Positions 6,991 through 8,357 of a stretch of DNA of 8,357 bases are shown here, piece after piece. The position numbers and the translations under genes were made by a program. The stretch comes from a bacterium (GTDB lineage: Bacteria > Elusimicrobiota > Elusimicrobia > Elusimicrobiales > UBA9959). The notes under the pieces were generated by a model. It was not told the DNA's origin. It saw only the letters and a program-made list of their open reading frames with translations, and made no database searches. Each line of letters starts with the position of its first letter. The first letter of the stretch is position 1. The stretch covers positions 1 to 8,357 of the forward strand of contig JAJZVJ010000079.1 in NCBI GenBank assembly GCA_021845705.1, read 5' to 3'.

Positions 6991-7350
6991 GTGAAAAAGT
7001 TCGCCTTTTCGAGAGCTTCACGCCTGCGCCTCAAAAAAGAGTTTGAGGCCGTTTTCGCGAGCGGGAAAAAGACGGTTACCAGGGACCTGGTGGCCTGGCA
7101 CTACCCGGGCGGAGACAAAGAAAAAAAAATAGGCCTCATGGTTTCTAAAAAGACCGGCGGGGCGGTGAAACGGAACAGGTTAAAAAGGCTTCTAAGGGAA
7201 GCTTTCAGGCTAAGCAGAAAAGAGTTAAAGGAAGGCACGCGCCTTATCATCTATCCGAAAGCGGGCTGCGCCATGCAGAACCTGGCCCAGGCCCGCCAAG
7301 AGCTGGATACGCTCCGGCTGAGGGCGCGCCTTAATGATGACGGTAAATAG
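6991..7350 (+). CDS. rnpA: Ribonuclease P protein component
   Basis: RnpA binds the catalytic RNase P RNA and helps it remove 5' leaders from precursor tRNAs. The product has 119 residues, a normal length. It starts with the typical FSRASRLRLKKEFEAVFASG and carries the hallmark block KKIGLMVSKKTGGAVKRNRLKRLLREAFR (about 45-73), including the RNR motif that contacts the RNA. The start is GTG, and MKKFAFSRASRLR fits the family. No good SD is near: only AAGG about 15 nt upstream, so coupling to rpmH is likely. The 3' end overlaps yidD by 17 nt. Confidence 0.95.
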   Translation: MKKFAFSRASRLRLKKEFEAVFASGKKTVTRDLVAWHYPGGDKEKKIGLMVSKKTGGAVKRNRLKRLLREAFRLSRKELKEGTRLIIYPKAGCAMQNLAQARQELDTLRLRARLNDDGK

Positions 7351-7579
7351 AACCGGAACAAAAAATCTTAAATCACTGGCGCTTATTACGCTGCGCTCGG
7401 CATACAGGACTTTCAGGCCGGCCCTAGGGCCTTCCACCTGCAGGTTTCAGCCCTCCTGTTCCGACTACGCGTTCCAGGCGCTTGATAAACACGGGATTTT
7501 AAAAGGGACCAGGATGGCCGCAGGCCGCCTCTCCCGCTGTCGTCCTTTCTCTCCGGGCGGTTTCGACCCGGTACCCTGA
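7334..7579 (+). CDS. yidD: Membrane protein insertion efficiency factor YidD
   Basis: YidD is a small membrane-associated protein encoded between rnpA and yidC in many bacteria and linked to YidC/Sec-dependent insertion. The 81-residue product is of normal length. It shows the conserved Cys-rich core CRFQPSCSDYAFQALDKHG and R-LSRCRPFSPGGFDPVP at the end. It starts inside rnpA (17-nt overlap) with GAGGG (7320-7324) 9 nt upstream. A second ATG directly follows the first (7337). Its stop lies 38 nt before yidC. Identity is firm from motifs and context. Confidence 0.95.
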   Translation: MMTVNRTGTKNLKSLALITLRSAYRTFRPALGPSTCRFQPSCSDYAFQALDKHGILKGTRMAAGRLSRCRPFSPGGFDPVP

Positions 7580-7607
7580 AGTTCCCCGAAGCCTTCCGTC
7601 AGTTCGC

Positions 7608-7613
7608 GGGAGG
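7608..7613 (+). promoter_or_regulatory. Ribosome binding site of yidC
   Basis: GGGAGG lies 4 nt before the ATG at 7618. It marks the yidC start and shows that this genome does use canonical SD sequences. Confidence 0.75.
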
Positions 7614-7617
7614 TCAA

Positions 7618-8357
7618 ATGCAGAAGAATCTTGTACTCGCGGTAGTTCTATCCTCGCTGGTCTATATCGGCTGGTACTCCGTCATGGAGAAGAAGATCCA
7701 GCCGCAGGCCCCCGCTGCCGCGCAACAGGCGGCTCCCGCCTCCTCCTCGCCGCAGGCCGCCGCGTCGCAGACCGCCGCGTCGCAGGCCGCCGCGCCCGTC
7801 CAGGTAAGCGCCGCCCTCAAAAAAGAAACGGTCCTGCTCAAAGCGGGCAAAGCCGAATACGTATTTTATTCCGCCGCGGGGGCCATGAAGAGCGCCGTCT
7901 ACGAGGGCCCCGTGGCGCCGGTAGAACTTATCCCGGACCAGGAAACAGGTTTTTTCGCTTCCTCCCTTCCCGGCGTTTTCAGGCTCAAAGAGAAAACCGC
8001 CGACTCTCTGGAGTTCGAAGCCCGGCCAAGCCCGGGCCTGCTGATAACCAAGAAGTTCACCTTCTCCGCCGACAACTCCCTAAATTCACTTTCCGTGACG
8101 GCGGCCAACACCTCCGCGAAGACGCTGCCCGTCCCCGCCTGGGAACTTTCCATCGGGCCCGGCCTCGGCACTGTTAAAAGCGAAGAAAAAGAGAACCCCA
8201 AGCTCTGGAAGGCCGTTTATACCTACCAGGAAGAAGGCCGCAAGCACCCCACCCTGAAAGACCTCAAGTCCCTGAAGGGAGAACCTGCCCGCGCCGACTG
8301 GGTCTGGGCGGGCCTCAACAACCGTTACTTCCTTACGGCCATCATCAGCGATCGGAA
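7618..8357 (+). CDS. yidC: Membrane protein insertase YidC, N-terminal part (3' end outside window)
   Basis: YidC inserts and folds inner-membrane proteins, alone or with SecYEG. The 246 codons in the window give an N-terminal transmembrane segment (about residues 5-22, NLVLAVVLSSLVYIGWYSV) followed by a Gln/Ala/Pro/Ser-rich linker (about 28-62). The large periplasmic domain of Gram-negative YidC comes next and includes DWVWAGLNNRYFLTAIIS near the edge, a typical family segment. The conserved five-helix insertase core would lie beyond the window. The frame stays open to the last base. The linker contains three in-frame 15-bp repeats. Position after rpmH-rnpA-yidD and a strong SD support the call. 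Confidence 0.93.
   Translation, partial: MQKNLVLAVVLSSLVYIGWYSVMEKKIQPQAPAAAQQAAPASSSPQAAASQTAASQAAAPVQVSAALKKETVLLKAGKAEYVFYSAAGAMKSAVYEGPVAPVELIPDQETGFFASSLPGVFRLKEKTADSLEFEARPSPGLLITKKFTFSADNSLNSLSVTAANTSAKTLPVPAWELSIGPGLGTVKSEEKENPKLWKAVYTYQEEGRKHPTLKDLKSLKGEPARADWVWAGLNNRYFLTAIISDR
7750..7794 (+). repeat. Three 15-bp tandem repeats within the yidC linker
   Basis: Copies at 7750-7764, 7765-7779 and 7780-7794 differ by one or two bases (YCGCAGRCCGCCGCG) and encode PQAAA, SQTAA and SQAAA in frame. They lie in the flexible linker after the first transmembrane segment, where length changes should be tolerated. Confidence 0.85.

Overview
This window is GC-rich bacterial chromosomal DNA with tightly packed housekeeping genes. 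I see no phage, IS, CRISPR or tRNA. A POTRA-less outer-membrane barrel protein with a C-terminal Phe implies a diderm (Gram-negative-type) cell. Glycyl-tRNA synthetase is the two-subunit GlyQ/GlyS form. Frequent ATA and AGG codons in GC-rich genes fit Elusimicrobiota or a similar diderm lineage, but I cannot prove that assignment from the sequence.

Positions 1-2991 (+ strand) hold the 3' part of nadE (glutamine-dependent NAD+ synthetase), then a signal-peptide-bearing Omp85/D15-type barrel protein 5 nt downstream, then the first half of a Nudix hydrolase. The Nudix gene is cut off just before the convergent glyS. Positions 2993-6616 (- strand) hold recO, then glyQ and glyS, which overlap by 8 nt. 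glyQ has its own TATAAT box and a GTG start with a strong Shine-Dalgarno (SD) sequence. Positions 6824-8357 (+ strand) hold the classical ribosome/RNase P/membrane-insertion cluster rpmH-rnpA-yidD-yidC. yidC runs off the right edge. The dnaA gene and oriC often found beside rpmH are absent.

The most unusual stretch is the 207-nt divergent spacer between recO and rpmH. It holds a strong extended -10 box (TGCTATAATG, 6691-6700). This is followed by a small structured element that looks like the 3' end of 16S rRNA: a hairpin with a GNRA loop (compare helix 45), then GGCTGGATCTCCTCCTTT (6770-6787), which differs at one base from the common bacterial 16S tail carrying the anti-Shine-Dalgarno. A T-run follows directly. 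This could be a small RNA, or an rpmH leader that mimics the 16S tail. recO and rpmH both start 6-9 nt after a good -10 box and lack an SD, so both may be translated from leaderless or nearly leaderless transcripts, unlike glyQ, glyS and yidC, which have clear SDs.
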